DNA from: Acidobacteriaceae bacterium
Lineage (GTDB): Bacteria; Acidobacteriota; Terriglobia; Terriglobales; Acidobacteriaceae
Assembly: GCA_003134655.1 (NCBI GenBank)
Contig: PLBY01000035.1
Span: 128,743 to 192,742, forward strand
Length of the DNA stretch: 64,000 bases
Direction of reading: 5' to 3'
Numbering within the stretch: position 1 is the stretch's first letter; each line of letters begins with the position of its first letter. Both the position numbers and the translations under genes were made by a program. The notes beneath the pieces are model-generated. The model was not told the origin of the DNA. It saw only the letters and a program-made list of their open reading frames with translations, and made no database searches. Below, piece after piece: positions 27,600 to 35,953 of the stretch.

Positions 27600-27970
27600 C
27601 AGGCTGACGGCCCAAAGCGGCCAGGTTGACGAAACCAGCGGTCGCTATTGAAGCCGGACTTTGGGTACGAAATCTTTGGGCTGACGGGGACAATAGGAAT
27701 CCCGTCAGCCATATTTTTTTCTACCGTCGTAAGAGTTCGCCCTCCCCAACGGAGCAATCCCCGCCACGGCATCAGAGCCTCCACGAGTTCAGCATCGCGT
27801 AGTAACCAAAATGTAATTACGAACACTCCCCCAACTACTTGAAGTCAGTGCACCGACGCGGATCACCGTGGCCCAGGCCAACTTCTTCGCAACAGTTCGG
27901 AAGCAGCGCGTTCTTATCGTGAGTGCAAGCCAATCAGTAGAAGCCCTGCTGACGGCCTCACGGAGACGCC
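27600..27970. other. Non-coding region between peptide gene and macroglobulin gene
   Basis: 371 bases containing the terminator. The motif GCTGACGG occurs at 27603, 27680 and 27948; two copies extend to the 10-mer GCTGACGGCC (27603-27612 and 27948-27957). No promoter for the downstream gene could be identified with confidence, and no small gene with a ribosome site was seen. Confidence 0.5.
27679..27722 (+). terminator. Rho-independent terminator of the peptide gene
   Basis: A perfect 10-bp stem (27679-27688 pairing with 27701-27710), a 12-base loop, then a U-rich tract at 27711-27722. It lies 80 bases after the peptide stop codon. Confidence 0.85.
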
Positions 27971-28621
27971 ATGGAAGATTCCGACAGACACGCCACTTCA
28001 CCTAGACTCTGGTTGTTTTTCCTTCCTGTCCTGTTGATCGTTACCGCGATCGTCACAGTTCAACAGCTCCAGGCCAGCAATAGCGAAGGTGTCGCCAGTG
28101 CGACCTACAGGCACGGCGTCGTGGACGTGGCAATTCCATACGACGCTGCTCATTCCGGTGCGGGACAACTCACCTTGGAAGTTCTGGACCCGGAGGACCA
28201 AGTCCTCGGGCACCTGGACCAACCAGTCGAGGTGGCTGAGGGAACAGGGTCCTGGCATGAACAGATCAAGCTGGCGAAGCCGCTGGCCCTTGACGAACTC
28301 GTGTGGCACCGCGTGCGCTACCGCTTTGAATACAGCGACAGCAAGAACAAAGGAATCGAGGGCACGGAATCGATTTCACAGATCCTGCGCATGCCTGTGA
28401 TTCACATTCTGGGCCAGCAATCCTACTTGAGTGGCGGCCCGGCGGCTGTGCGAGTCATCGTCACCGATTCCCACGAAGCGGTCATCGCCGGACGCAGTTC
28501 AGTCCTGATCGAACTGCTGGTTCCCGAGCAGAAATCCCGCTTGCTCTTCGCAGGACGGCTCAATCGGCGAGGGACGACTGAAGCGCAATTCCTATTCCCG
28601 ACCGGAGTGGTGGGCAATTGA
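27971..28621 (+). CDS. Alpha-2-macroglobulin-like protein, N-terminal part ending at an in-frame TGA
   Basis: Open frame of 216 residues with an N-terminal membrane anchor or signal (RLWLFFLPVLLIVTAIVTV, about 12-31) followed by beta-rich macroglobulin-like sequence. It ends FLFPTGVVGN at TGA 28619-28621. The next codons in the same frame continue QLRYAVDTPIGSTEF and run for more than 1560 codons, so this is the start of the gene that resumes at 28622, not an independent protein. Either the gene is broken by a nonsense change, the stop is read through, or the base call is wrong. Without readthrough the fragment would be a membrane-anchored stub lacking the thioester. Confidence 0.7.
   Translation: MEDSDRHATSPRLWLFFLPVLLIVTAIVTVQQLQASNSEGVASATYRHGVVDVAIPYDAAHSGAGQLTLEVLDPEDQVLGHLDQPVEVAEGTGSWHEQIKLAKPLALDELVWHRVRYRFEYSDSKNKGIEGTESISQILRMPVIHILGQQSYLSGGPAAVRVIVTDSHEAVIAGRSSVLIELLVPEQKSRLLFAGRLNRRGTTEAQFLFPTGVVGN
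28619..28621 (+). other. In-frame TGA interrupting the macroglobulin gene
   Basis: The frame before and after this codon is the same, with no base gained or lost. The stop lies in CAATTG-A-CAATTG, a repeated MfeI-type hexamer. From memory, family members carry an ordinary residue here, in a GN-x-QLR context. Confidence 0.8.
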
Positions 28622-28624
28622 CAA

Positions 28625-31600
28625 TTGCGCTACGCGGTGGACACACCGATCGGCTCAACGGAATTCATGCAGTCCGTTCGGCTCGAAGATAAAGTTTCGA
28701 TCCTCCTCACCACCGAGAAGCCGATTTACCAGCCCGGACAGACCATTCACGTGCGCGCGCTGGCGCTCGATCGTTCCAATCACGAGGCTGCCGCGAACCG
28801 CAAGCTGACCTTTGAAGTCGAAGACTCCCGAGGCAACAAGGTATTCAAGAAGGCGACGCAAACCGACAAGTTCGGAATTTCCTCAGCAGAATTTGGACTC
28901 GCCGACGAAGTTAACCTGGGCACGTGCCATCTCCGCGCTTTGATGGGCGAGAGTGAAGCGCCAACCAACACCGCCGACATCGCTCTCAGCGTCGAACGCT
29001 ACGTTCTTCCGAAATTCAAAGTGGCGATCGATTTCGCGGGCAGCGGCAGCAAGACGAAGCGCGGCTACCGCCCGGGCGATCACGTTACGGGAACCGTTCG
29101 AGCCAACTACTTCTTTGGCAAACCGGTCGACGATGCGGGGATCACCGTCAAAGCTTCCAGCATGGATGTTTCCGTGTTTGAAGTGGCTTCAGTGCAGGGC
29201 AAGACCGATCAGGACGGTGCGTACCACTTCGATCTGACGCTGCCTAAATATTTCGCCGGGCGGCCGCTCAGTCAGGGTGCGGCTCGCGTCCTGATTGAAG
29301 CCACGGTGAAAGACTCTGCGGAGCACGCCGAAATTCGTGGCGAGCCCATCACGGTCAGCGAATCGCCCTTACTCATTACGGCCGTCCCTGAAGGAGGCAC
29401 GCTTGTCCCCAATCTCGACAATCAGGTTTTCATCTTAGCGTCTTATCCCGACGGAACACCGGCCCACGCCAGCCTCAAGATCCACGCCGCAGGAAATGTC
29501 GATCAGCGTGCGACCACCGATGCAGGCGGCGTTGCCGTCGTCAGCATTAGCCCAGGTGCCGGGGCAGAGAGCCTTGAGATCGAGGGTCAGGACGAAGAAG
29601 GCAATCACGCGGCGAGCACGGTTCAACTGCAAAGCCGCGAGGGCGAGGATCAGATTCTTCTGCGAACAGAGCGCGCAGTTTACAAAGCTGGCGACCGCAT
29701 TGACCTAAGAGTCTTCTCCACCAGGAAACGCGGCTCTGCCTACCTTGACATCGTCAAAGACGGCCAGACGGTGCTGACCCGGGATCTCGACATCGAGAAC
29801 GGCCACGCCGAATTCTCTCTCACCGCGACGCCCGAATTGGCGGGGACGGTGGACTTCAATGCTTACCTTTTCGGGTGCAATGCCCAGCCAGTTGCCGATC
29901 ACAGGCTGATCTTCGTGCAACCAGCAGATGAACTCACAATCGATGCGGTGGCCGATGCGCCCGTTTACAAACCGGGCGGTGAAGCCCGCATCCGCTTCCA
30001 CGTGACCAACTCTAGGGGTGAGGGAGTGAGCGCCGCTCTGGGCCTGCAAGTCGTGGATGAGGCCGTCTTCGCGCTGGCCGAGAAGCAACCCGGCTTCGCC
30101 AAGGTCTTCTTCTACCTCGAGCAGGAAGTGATGAAGCCGCGCTATGAAATCCACGCCATCGGCATGTCGGAGATCGTGGAACCGGTGGAAGAATCGAAAA
30201 TCGAACAGCGCAACCGCGCGGCGCGCGCCTTGTTTTCAGCCACGGAACTGGTGGGCGCAAACAAATTCGAGACCGAGTTCGGCCGGACCGTGCCCATGAC
30301 GAAATACCCCGAGTATGCCGGACGCTATCAGGCCCGCTTCCTGGACCAAGTACACGAGTTGGCGGAACACCTGAGCCGCGCTTACCGTGACAACCCGGAG
30401 AAGGGGGATCTGACGAGGGTCTTCGCCAGAATCTCGAAGACCAGCGGAGCCGAGCTTCTCGACTCCTGGGGAACGCAGTTTCGCCTCGAACCTGCACTGT
30501 GGTATCGCGATAAAACTCGCTACGTCGTGCGCAGCGCGGGCCCGGATCACCGCTTCGATAGCGCCGATGATATGGCGGCCTATGTCGCGGTTCGCAGCGG
30601 AAAGATCGTTGGCCACCCAGATTCGGGCACGATTACGCTCAACCTCGAACACGATCGCGGCCCGTTTAACGGCCTCGCGGAAATCGCGGGCACGGTCACC
30701 GACCCCTCTGGCGCAGTGGTTCCGGGAGCCAGCGTGACCATTCGCGAAGGCTCTGCAGGAAAGAAACGGACCGTGGCCACCAATGCCGCTGGGCAATTCA
30801 CGCTGGCAGGTGTATCCGCTGGGCGCTACGAGGTGCAGGTATCTCAGGCCGGATTCAAGACCGCGTTCCGGGCAATCACACTCCGAGCCCGCGACCGCGC
30901 TGTGGTCTCTACGATTCTGTCGGTTGGCTCTGTGAGCGAGGCCATAGAAGTGAGCGCCGCCAGCGTAGTCGTTGAAACCCGCAATGGAGTCTTTAACGCT
31001 AGAGGCGGCAACGCCCAAGTGGCTGCCCTCGCGATCGATGGCCGCGATGTCATGGACCTTGCCCTGCCTCGACCGACGGCGCCAGGCGTGATCGACATTG
31101 GAACATCCACAACCGTTGCACTTCGAGCCAAAGACAAGCAAGAGGCCCCCGGTCCCTCCGCGCACGTCCGTTCTTACTTCCCCGAGGCCCTCTACATCAA
31201 TCCGGAAATCGTCACCGACCAAAACGGATCGGCCACGATCTCGATCCCTCTAGCGGACTCGATCACCACGTGGCGCATGGCAATGCTCGCGTCCACAACT
31301 CACGGCGCTCTGGGCAGCTGTACCGCGAGCCTGAAAGTCTTTCAGGAGTTTTTCGTTGACCTCGATCTGCCGGTCACACTCACTCAAGGCGATCGAGTCT
31401 CAATCCCCGTAGCCGTGTACAACTACTCAGGCGCGCGCGGAGACGTCAGCCTGAAACTGCAACCGGACGACTGGTTCTCACTGGTCGATGACGTCTCCGA
31501 CAAGTCCGTCACTGTCGAGTCTGCCCGCGTCGGTGGATCGCAGTTCACTCTGGAAGCCCGGCGCATCGGCAAGTTCAAGCTGACGCTCTCAGCCCGCATG

Positions 31601-33316
31601 AAAGGTGGCGCGGAGCGTGCAGACATCGTCGTTCGCGAGATCGAAGTGATTCCCAACGGGCGCGAACAGAACATGGTCTTCAATGGCCGCCTGGAAAACA
31701 CCGTTCAACACGAACTCAACTTCCCCGCGAATTCCGTTCCCGACGCCAGCAAGATTTTCGTCAGGCTCTACCCCGGCCCGCTCAGCCAGGTGATCGAAGG
31801 CATGGACAGCATTCTGCGCATGCCCGGCGGATGTTTTGAGCAGACCTCCTCCAGCACCTACCCGAACGTTCTGGCACTCGATTACATGAAGCGCACGAAA
31901 AAACTGACTCCCGAAGTCCATGCTAAGGCCGAGGGATATATCGCCAACGGCTACCAGCGCCTGCTGACCTTTGAGGTTCCGGGCGGTGGTTTTTCCTGGT
32001 TCGGCAATGCGCCCGCCAACAAAATACTGACGGCTTACGGCCTGATGGAGTTCAGCGACATGTCGAAGGTTTACGACGTAGACGCAAGACTCATCGCTCG
32101 AACCCAGCAGTGGCTCGCGTCGCAGCAGCAAGCGGATGGAAGTTGGAAGCCCGACACGCAGTTCATTAATGAGGGCGCCACGAACCGCTATAACTCTGAC
32201 GTCCTTCGCATCACAGCTTACATCGCATGGTCGCTCGAGAACACGGGGTACCAGGGACCCACAGTCGAAAAGGCAAAACAATTTATCGACGGCCACATGA
32301 GCGCCAAGGTCGACACCTACACCCTGGCCGTCGTCGCCAACTTCGCCACGGACTTTGGATCCGCCAATGGCGAGAAAGATCGAGCCTTCACCCGCCAGGC
32401 CATGCAGCTTCTGCTCGACGCGCGCACGGAAAAGGATGAGCAGGCTTGGTGGAGTTCAGACGAAACCGGCGTTTACGCCACCGGCGCCAGCGCGAGTGCC
32501 GAAACGACGGGACTCGCGGTGCAAGCCCTGCTCAAGTGGGGCGAGGCATCCGGCACAGCGCGCAAGGCCCTGAATTACATCGCCTCCAAGAAAGATGCTT
32601 CCGGCACATGGGGCACGACGCAAGCGACAATCATGGCGCTGCGAGCTCTGCTTCTCGCAACCGAGAAGGGCGCAGGCGACGTTCAAGGCACGCTGGAAGT
32701 TTTGCTCAATGGTAAGCCCGTCGAGGAACTCAAACTGACCCCGGAGGACAATGATTTGCTCCATCAGTTCGTGTTCAAGGGTGTCGGGGCAAAGGCCATC
32801 GGTTCGGAGGACTCCAATACCGTCGAAATCCGATTCGAAGGAAAGGGCGGCCTGGCATACCAGGTGGTCGGTAGCTACTTCCTTCCTTGGGACGAGAAAC
32901 CGGTGAACGAACCTCTGTCCATCAATGTGACCTACGATCGCACTCACCTTGCCCAGGACGACATCGCGACCGGCACCGCGACTGTGAAAAACAATCTGCC
33001 CAAGGCGGCGAACATGGTGATGGTTGACCTCGGAATTCCGCCGGGATTCGACTTGCTCAGCGAGGACCTGCAAGCCTACGTGGAGAAAAGCGCCAGCCTT
33101 AAGAGTGCTCGCCTGGAGAAGTTCAGCCTCACTGCGACGCAGGCGATCCTCTACTTCGATTCCATCGCGCCCGGCGACTCGGTCGGTCTACATTTTCGTC
33201 TGCGAGCCAAATATCCTATCCGGGCTCGAACATTCCGGTCGCGCGTCTACGAGTACTATGATCCGGAAGTCAGCTCGATCGCACGACCGGTTCAACTGGA
33301 GGTACGCCCGCGTTAG
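28625..33316 (+). CDS. Alpha-2-macroglobulin family protein, main part, with inserted CarboxypepD-like domain
   Basis: 1563 codons continuing the preceding frame; the first usable start after the stop is TTG 28625 or ATG 28667, but neither has a ribosome site. Bacterial macroglobulins are large protease-trapping or protective proteins of the envelope. Visible parts: MG2-like LLTTEKPIYQPGQTIHVRAL near the start; further MG domains; a CarboxypepD_reg and plug-like insert (nt about 30680-31110; IAGTVTDPSGAVVPGASVTI); the A2M domain (SITTWRMAMLASTTHGALGS); the thioester GGCFEQTSSSTYPNV with Cys codon at 31832; the alpha-alpha ring (AYGLMEFSDMSKVYDVDARL); and a receptor-like C-terminus ending at 33316. 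The thioester is intact. Joined to the upstream part the protein would be about 1781 residues, normal for the family. No pbpC gene is adjacent, unlike in enterobacteria. Confidence 0.85.
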   Translation: MRYAVDTPIGSTEFMQSVRLEDKVSILLTTEKPIYQPGQTIHVRALALDRSNHEAAANRKLTFEVEDSRGNKVFKKATQTDKFGISSAEFGLADEVNLGTCHLRALMGESEAPTNTADIALSVERYVLPKFKVAIDFAGSGSKTKRGYRPGDHVTGTVRANYFFGKPVDDAGITVKASSMDVSVFEVASVQGKTDQDGAYHFDLTLPKYFAGRPLSQGAARVLIEATVKDSAEHAEIRGEPITVSESPLLITAVPEGGTLVPNLDNQVFILASYPDGTPAHASLKIHAAGNVDQRATTDAGGVAVVSISPGAGAESLEIEGQDEEGNHAASTVQLQSREGEDQILLRTERAVYKAGDRIDLRVFSTRKRGSAYLDIVKDGQTVLTRDLDIENGHAEFSLTATPELAGTVDFNAYLFGCNAQPVADHRLIFVQPADELTIDAVADAPVYKPGGEARIRFHVTNSRGEGVSAALGLQVVDEAVFALAEKQPGFAKVFFYLEQEVMKPRYEIHAIGMSEIVEPVEESKIEQRNRAARALFSATELVGANKFETEFGRTVPMTKYPEYAGRYQARFLDQVHELAEHLSRAYRDNPEKGDLTRVFARISKTSGAELLDSWGTQFRLEPALWYRDKTRYVVRSAGPDHRFDSADDMAAYVAVRSGKIVGHPDSGTITLNLEHDRGPFNGLAEIAGTVTDPSGAVVPGASVTIREGSAGKKRTVATNAAGQFTLAGVSAGRYEVQVSQAGFKTAFRAITLRARDRAVVSTILSVGSVSEAIEVSAASVVVETRNGVFNARGGNAQVAALAIDGRDVMDLALPRPTAPGVIDIGTSTTVALRAKDKQEAPGPSAHVRSYFPEALYINPEIVTDQNGSATISIPLADSITTWRMAMLASTTHGALGSCTASLKVFQEFFVDLDLPVTLTQGDRVSIPVAVYNYSGARGDVSLKLQPDDWFSLVDDVSDKSVTVESARVGGSQFTLEARRIGKFKLTLSARMKGGAERADIVVREIEVIPNGREQNMVFNGRLENTVQHELNFPANSVPDASKIFVRLYPGPLSQVIEGMDSILRMPGGCFEQTSSSTYPNVLALDYMKRTKKLTPEVHAKAEGYIANGYQRLLTFEVPGGGFSWFGNAPANKILTAYGLMEFSDMSKVYDVDARLIARTQQWLASQQQADGSWKPDTQFINEGATNRYNSDVLRITAYIAWSLENTGYQGPTVEKAKQFIDGHMSAKVDTYTLAVVANFATDFGSANGEKDRAFTRQAMQLLLDARTEKDEQAWWSSDETGVYATGASASAETTGLAVQALLKWGEASGTARKALNYIASKKDASGTWGTTQATIMALRALLLATEKGAGDVQGTLEVLLNGKPVEELKLTPEDNDLLHQFVFKGVGAKAIGSEDSNTVEIRFEGKGGLAYQVVGSYFLPWDEKPVNEPLSINVTYDRTHLAQDDIATGTATVKNNLPKAANMVMVDLGIPPGFDLLSEDLQAYVEKSASLKSARLEKFSLTATQAILYFDSIAPGDSVGLHFRLRAKYPIRARTFRSRVYEYYDPEVSSIARPVQLEVRPR

Positions 33317-33358
33317 CAGCTTCTCAGCGCTAGAATCGTCCGAACGCTACGCCTGGTC

Positions 33359-33364
33359 TATAAT
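33359..33364 (+). promoter_or_regulatory. -10 box for the fucose operon
   Basis: An exact TATAAT lies 46 bases before the first operon start, in the gap after the macroglobulin stop. No good -35 hexamer is found 16-18 bases upstream, so an activator may be needed. Confidence 0.4.
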
Positions 33365-33410
33365 CAGGCGCACCCATGGCCTTAGCCTCTGTCGCTGGTC
33401 GATTCCTTCC

Positions 33411-34244
33411 ATGCATATTGACGCCCACCAGCATTTTTGGATTTACAACTCCGCTGAGTACGACTGGATCGATGATTCCATGTCGGCTCTGCGTCGCGAC
33501 TTTTTACCAGCCGATCTGAAGCCGGAGTTGGACCGCGAATTTCAGGGCTCGGTTGCCGTTCAAGCGCGCCAGACACTGGAAGAGACACGCTGGCTTCTTG
33601 AGTTGGCGGAGCGCTCTCCGTCGATTCTCGGTGTGGTCGGCTGGGTCGACTTGCGGTCGCCGGACATTCGGCCTCACCTGAAAGCTTTGGCTCGGAATCC
33701 GAAACTGGTCGGCGTCCGCCACATCGTCCAGAGTGAACCCGACGACCGGTTCCTGCTGCAACCAGAATTTCTGCGCGGAATTTCCGCGCTCGAAGAGTTC
33801 GATCTCGCTTACGACATCCTGATCTACACCAAACATCTGCCGGTAGCCGCTGAGTTTGTCGAGCGTTTCCCACGCCAGCGCTTCGTCCTCGATCATCTCG
33901 CCAAGCCGCCGATCAAGAGCGGCCACATCGATTCGTGGGCGCACGGGATAAAGCGGTTATCCGAATTCCCGAACCTATATTGCAAACTGTCGGGACTGGT
34001 CACCGAAGGTGACTGGCAGCATTGGCAGCCTGAACAGATCGTCCCATTCCTCGAAGTCGCCTTTGAGTCGTTCGGGCCGGATCGCCTCATGATCGGCTCG
34101 GACTGGCCGGTCTGCCTCGTGGCCGCCTCGTATGAGCGGACTGTCCGAGTCGTGAAGAAGTACCTGAGTGGGCAAAAACCGGAAACTGGTGAGGCCGTTC
34201 TCGGCGGCAACGCCCAACGGTTCTGGCGACTGGCCAGCCATTGA
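33411..34244 (+). CDS. L-fuconolactone hydrolase-like amidohydrolase (Amidohydro_2)
   Basis: Predicted 277-residue TIM-barrel lactonase. It begins MHIDAHQHFWIYNSAEYDWI, with the HxH metal motif typical of the L-fucono/L-rhamnono-lactonase branch. RHIVQSEPDDRFL, FVLDHLAKPPI, YCKLSGLVTEGDW and MIGSDWPVC follow, the last holding the metal-site Asp. ATG 33411 matches the family N-terminus; the longer frame from 33024 lies inside the macroglobulin gene. First gene of a six-gene + strand operon whose members fit L-fucose oxidation: it would open fuconolactone to fuconate. No ribosome site stands out. Confidence 0.85.
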   Translation: MHIDAHQHFWIYNSAEYDWIDDSMSALRRDFLPADLKPELDREFQGSVAVQARQTLEETRWLLELAERSPSILGVVGWVDLRSPDIRPHLKALARNPKLVGVRHIVQSEPDDRFLLQPEFLRGISALEEFDLAYDILIYTKHLPVAAEFVERFPRQRFVLDHLAKPPIKSGHIDSWAHGIKRLSEFPNLYCKLSGLVTEGDWQHWQPEQIVPFLEVAFESFGPDRLMIGSDWPVCLVAASYERTVRVVKKYLSGQKPETGEAVLGGNAQRFWRLASH

Positions 34245-34303
34245 CAATCATCCAGAAGCTTCGCCGGAACTGATGTTCTACAATAGGCGAGCTCGAAACT
34301 GCG

Positions 34304-35953
34304 ATGCATCTCAACGTGCTCCAACTCGATTCCCGCGACAATGTGCTGATCGCACTCACCGACTTGAAAGCCGGCGATCGAGTCGAATTTAACGGTGAGG
34401 GCCACACTCTCCCCAAGAATGTTCCTGCCAAACATAAGTTCGCCACACGGGACCTAGCTATCGGCGACGAGGTCGTGATGTATGGCGTTCTGGTGGGCCG
34501 AGCCGTCAAGCCCATCGCGGCTGGAGAACTCCTGACGACCGGCAACATCCAACATCAGGCCGCTCCGTTCCACGAGCAGTCGGGTGAATTTCATTGGACG
34601 CCCCCCAACGTCTCGCACCGGGAGCAACAAACGTTCCTGGGATACCGCCGCTCCGACGGTCAAGTGGGCACGCGAAACTACTGGCTCGTCGTTCCTCTGG
34701 TTTTTTGCGAGAACAAGAACATACAGGTTCTCAAGCAGTCGCTCGAAGAAGAACTGGGTTTCGCCGTCCCCCAACTCTACCGCCACCAAGTTGCAGAACT
34801 GGCAAAACTATATCGAGAAGGACGGGTGGACGAGATCGACGTTCGCGCGCTCCCCGCGGAGACCGTTCCGGCGCAGCGCAGCCGCCTGTTCGAGAACGTC
34901 GATGGCATCCGGTTTCTTCTCCACGAAGGCGGTTGTGGTGGCACCCGGGAAGACTCAAACAACCTCTGCGGCCTCATCGCGGGCTACATTCACCACCCGA
35001 ACGTGGCGGGCGCCACAGTCCTTAGCCTCGGCTGCCAGCACGCGCAAATCCCGATCCTCCGCGACGAGATTCGCAAACGCAATCCCAAGTTCGATAAGCC
35101 GCTGGTCATCCTCGAACAACAGCGCAGCGGTTCCGAAGCGCAAATGATGTCGGACGCGATCCGGCAAACGTTTCTCGGTCTGGTCGAAGCGAACAAGGCT
35201 CAGCGCACTCCCGCTGCTCTCGCTGATTTGTGTGTTGGCCTGAAGTGCGGAGGCTCAGACGGCTTCTCTGGCATCTCCGCGAATCCCGCTATCGGACACA
35301 CTGCCGACCTGCTCGCGGCTTTGCGAGGACGCACGATCCTGTCGGAGTTCCCAGAGTTGTGCGGTGTGGAACAAGAGCTGATCAATCGCGGCAAGAATAA
35401 GCAAGTCGGCAACCGGTTCATTCAACTGATGCGCGACTATGCCGCCCGCGCGGCCGCGGTCCGCTCCGGCTTCGACATGAATCCTTCACCCGGAAATATG
35501 CGCGACGGACTGTTGACCGACGCGATGAAGTCGGCGGGAGCCGCGAAAAAGGGCGGCACATCTCCGGTGACCGCCGTACTCGACTATCCCGAGTACTCAA
35601 CCGAGCCCGGCCTCAATCTGCAATGCACGCCGGGCAACGACGTCGAATGCGTCACAGCGCAGGTCGGCGCCGGAGCAAGCGTGGTATTGTTCACCACCGG
35701 TCTCGGCACACCCACCGGGAATCCGATCGCGCCTGTCGTCAAGCTTTCAACAAACTCAGATTTGGCGAAGCGCATGCACGACATCATCGACATCGACACA
35801 GGAGCAGTCGTCTCGGGGAAAAAGACAATCGAGGAGATGGGACAAACCATCCTGGATCTTGTGATTAAGGTGGCAAGCGGCGAAGTCCGAACCAAAGCCG
35901 AGCAGAAGGCTCAAGAAGATTTCATTCCCTGGAAGCGAGGCGTTTCTCTGTGA
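34304..35953 (+). CDS. UxaA-family (altronate/galactarate-type) dehydratase, probably L-fuconate dehydratase
   Basis: Predicted 549-residue hydrolyase. An N-terminal SAF domain (about 1-90) precedes the GD_AH catalytic part: RSDGQVGTRNYWLVVPLVFC, HEGGCGGTREDSNNLCGLI, GLKCGGSDGFSGISANPAIG and GLGTPTGNPIAPVVKLSTN. Known members dehydrate D-altronate or D-galactarate with iron. In this operon, between a fuconolactonase and fucose-type dehydrogenases, the logical substrate is L-fuconate, a step more often done by an enolase-superfamily enzyme. That substrate is inferred from context. ATG 34304 is 59 bases after the lactonase stop, and its last codons overlap the next gene (GTGA). Confidence 0.85.
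   Translation: MHLNVLQLDSRDNVLIALTDLKAGDRVEFNGEGHTLPKNVPAKHKFATRDLAIGDEVVMYGVLVGRAVKPIAAGELLTTGNIQHQAAPFHEQSGEFHWTPPNVSHREQQTFLGYRRSDGQVGTRNYWLVVPLVFCENKNIQVLKQSLEEELGFAVPQLYRHQVAELAKLYREGRVDEIDVRALPAETVPAQRSRLFENVDGIRFLLHEGGCGGTREDSNNLCGLIAGYIHHPNVAGATVLSLGCQHAQIPILRDEIRKRNPKFDKPLVILEQQRSGSEAQMMSDAIRQTFLGLVEANKAQRTPAALADLCVGLKCGGSDGFSGISANPAIGHTADLLAALRGRTILSEFPELCGVEQELINRGKNKQVGNRFIQLMRDYAARAAAVRSGFDMNPSPGNMRDGLLTDAMKSAGAAKKGGTSPVTAVLDYPEYSTEPGLNLQCTPGNDVECVTAQVGAGASVVLFTTGLGTPTGNPIAPVVKLSTNSDLAKRMHDIIDIDTGAVVSGKKTIEEMGQTILDLVIKVASGEVRTKAEQKAQEDFIPWKRGVSL

Noticed and set aside
27789..28001. Small minus strand frame, and a + strand stretch reading KQRVLIVSASQSVEALLTA, before the macroglobulin gene
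   Set aside because: Faintly like a response-regulator start but short, without start or ribosome site; not enough to call a gene remnant.
28619..28621. TGA as a selenocysteine codon
   Set aside because: The position is not a Cys site in the family as I know it, and no SECIS-like hairpin directly after it was evident.
30236..31222. 328-codon minus strand frame inside the macroglobulin gene
   Set aside because: Antisense shadow; the + strand has domain motifs across the whole stretch.
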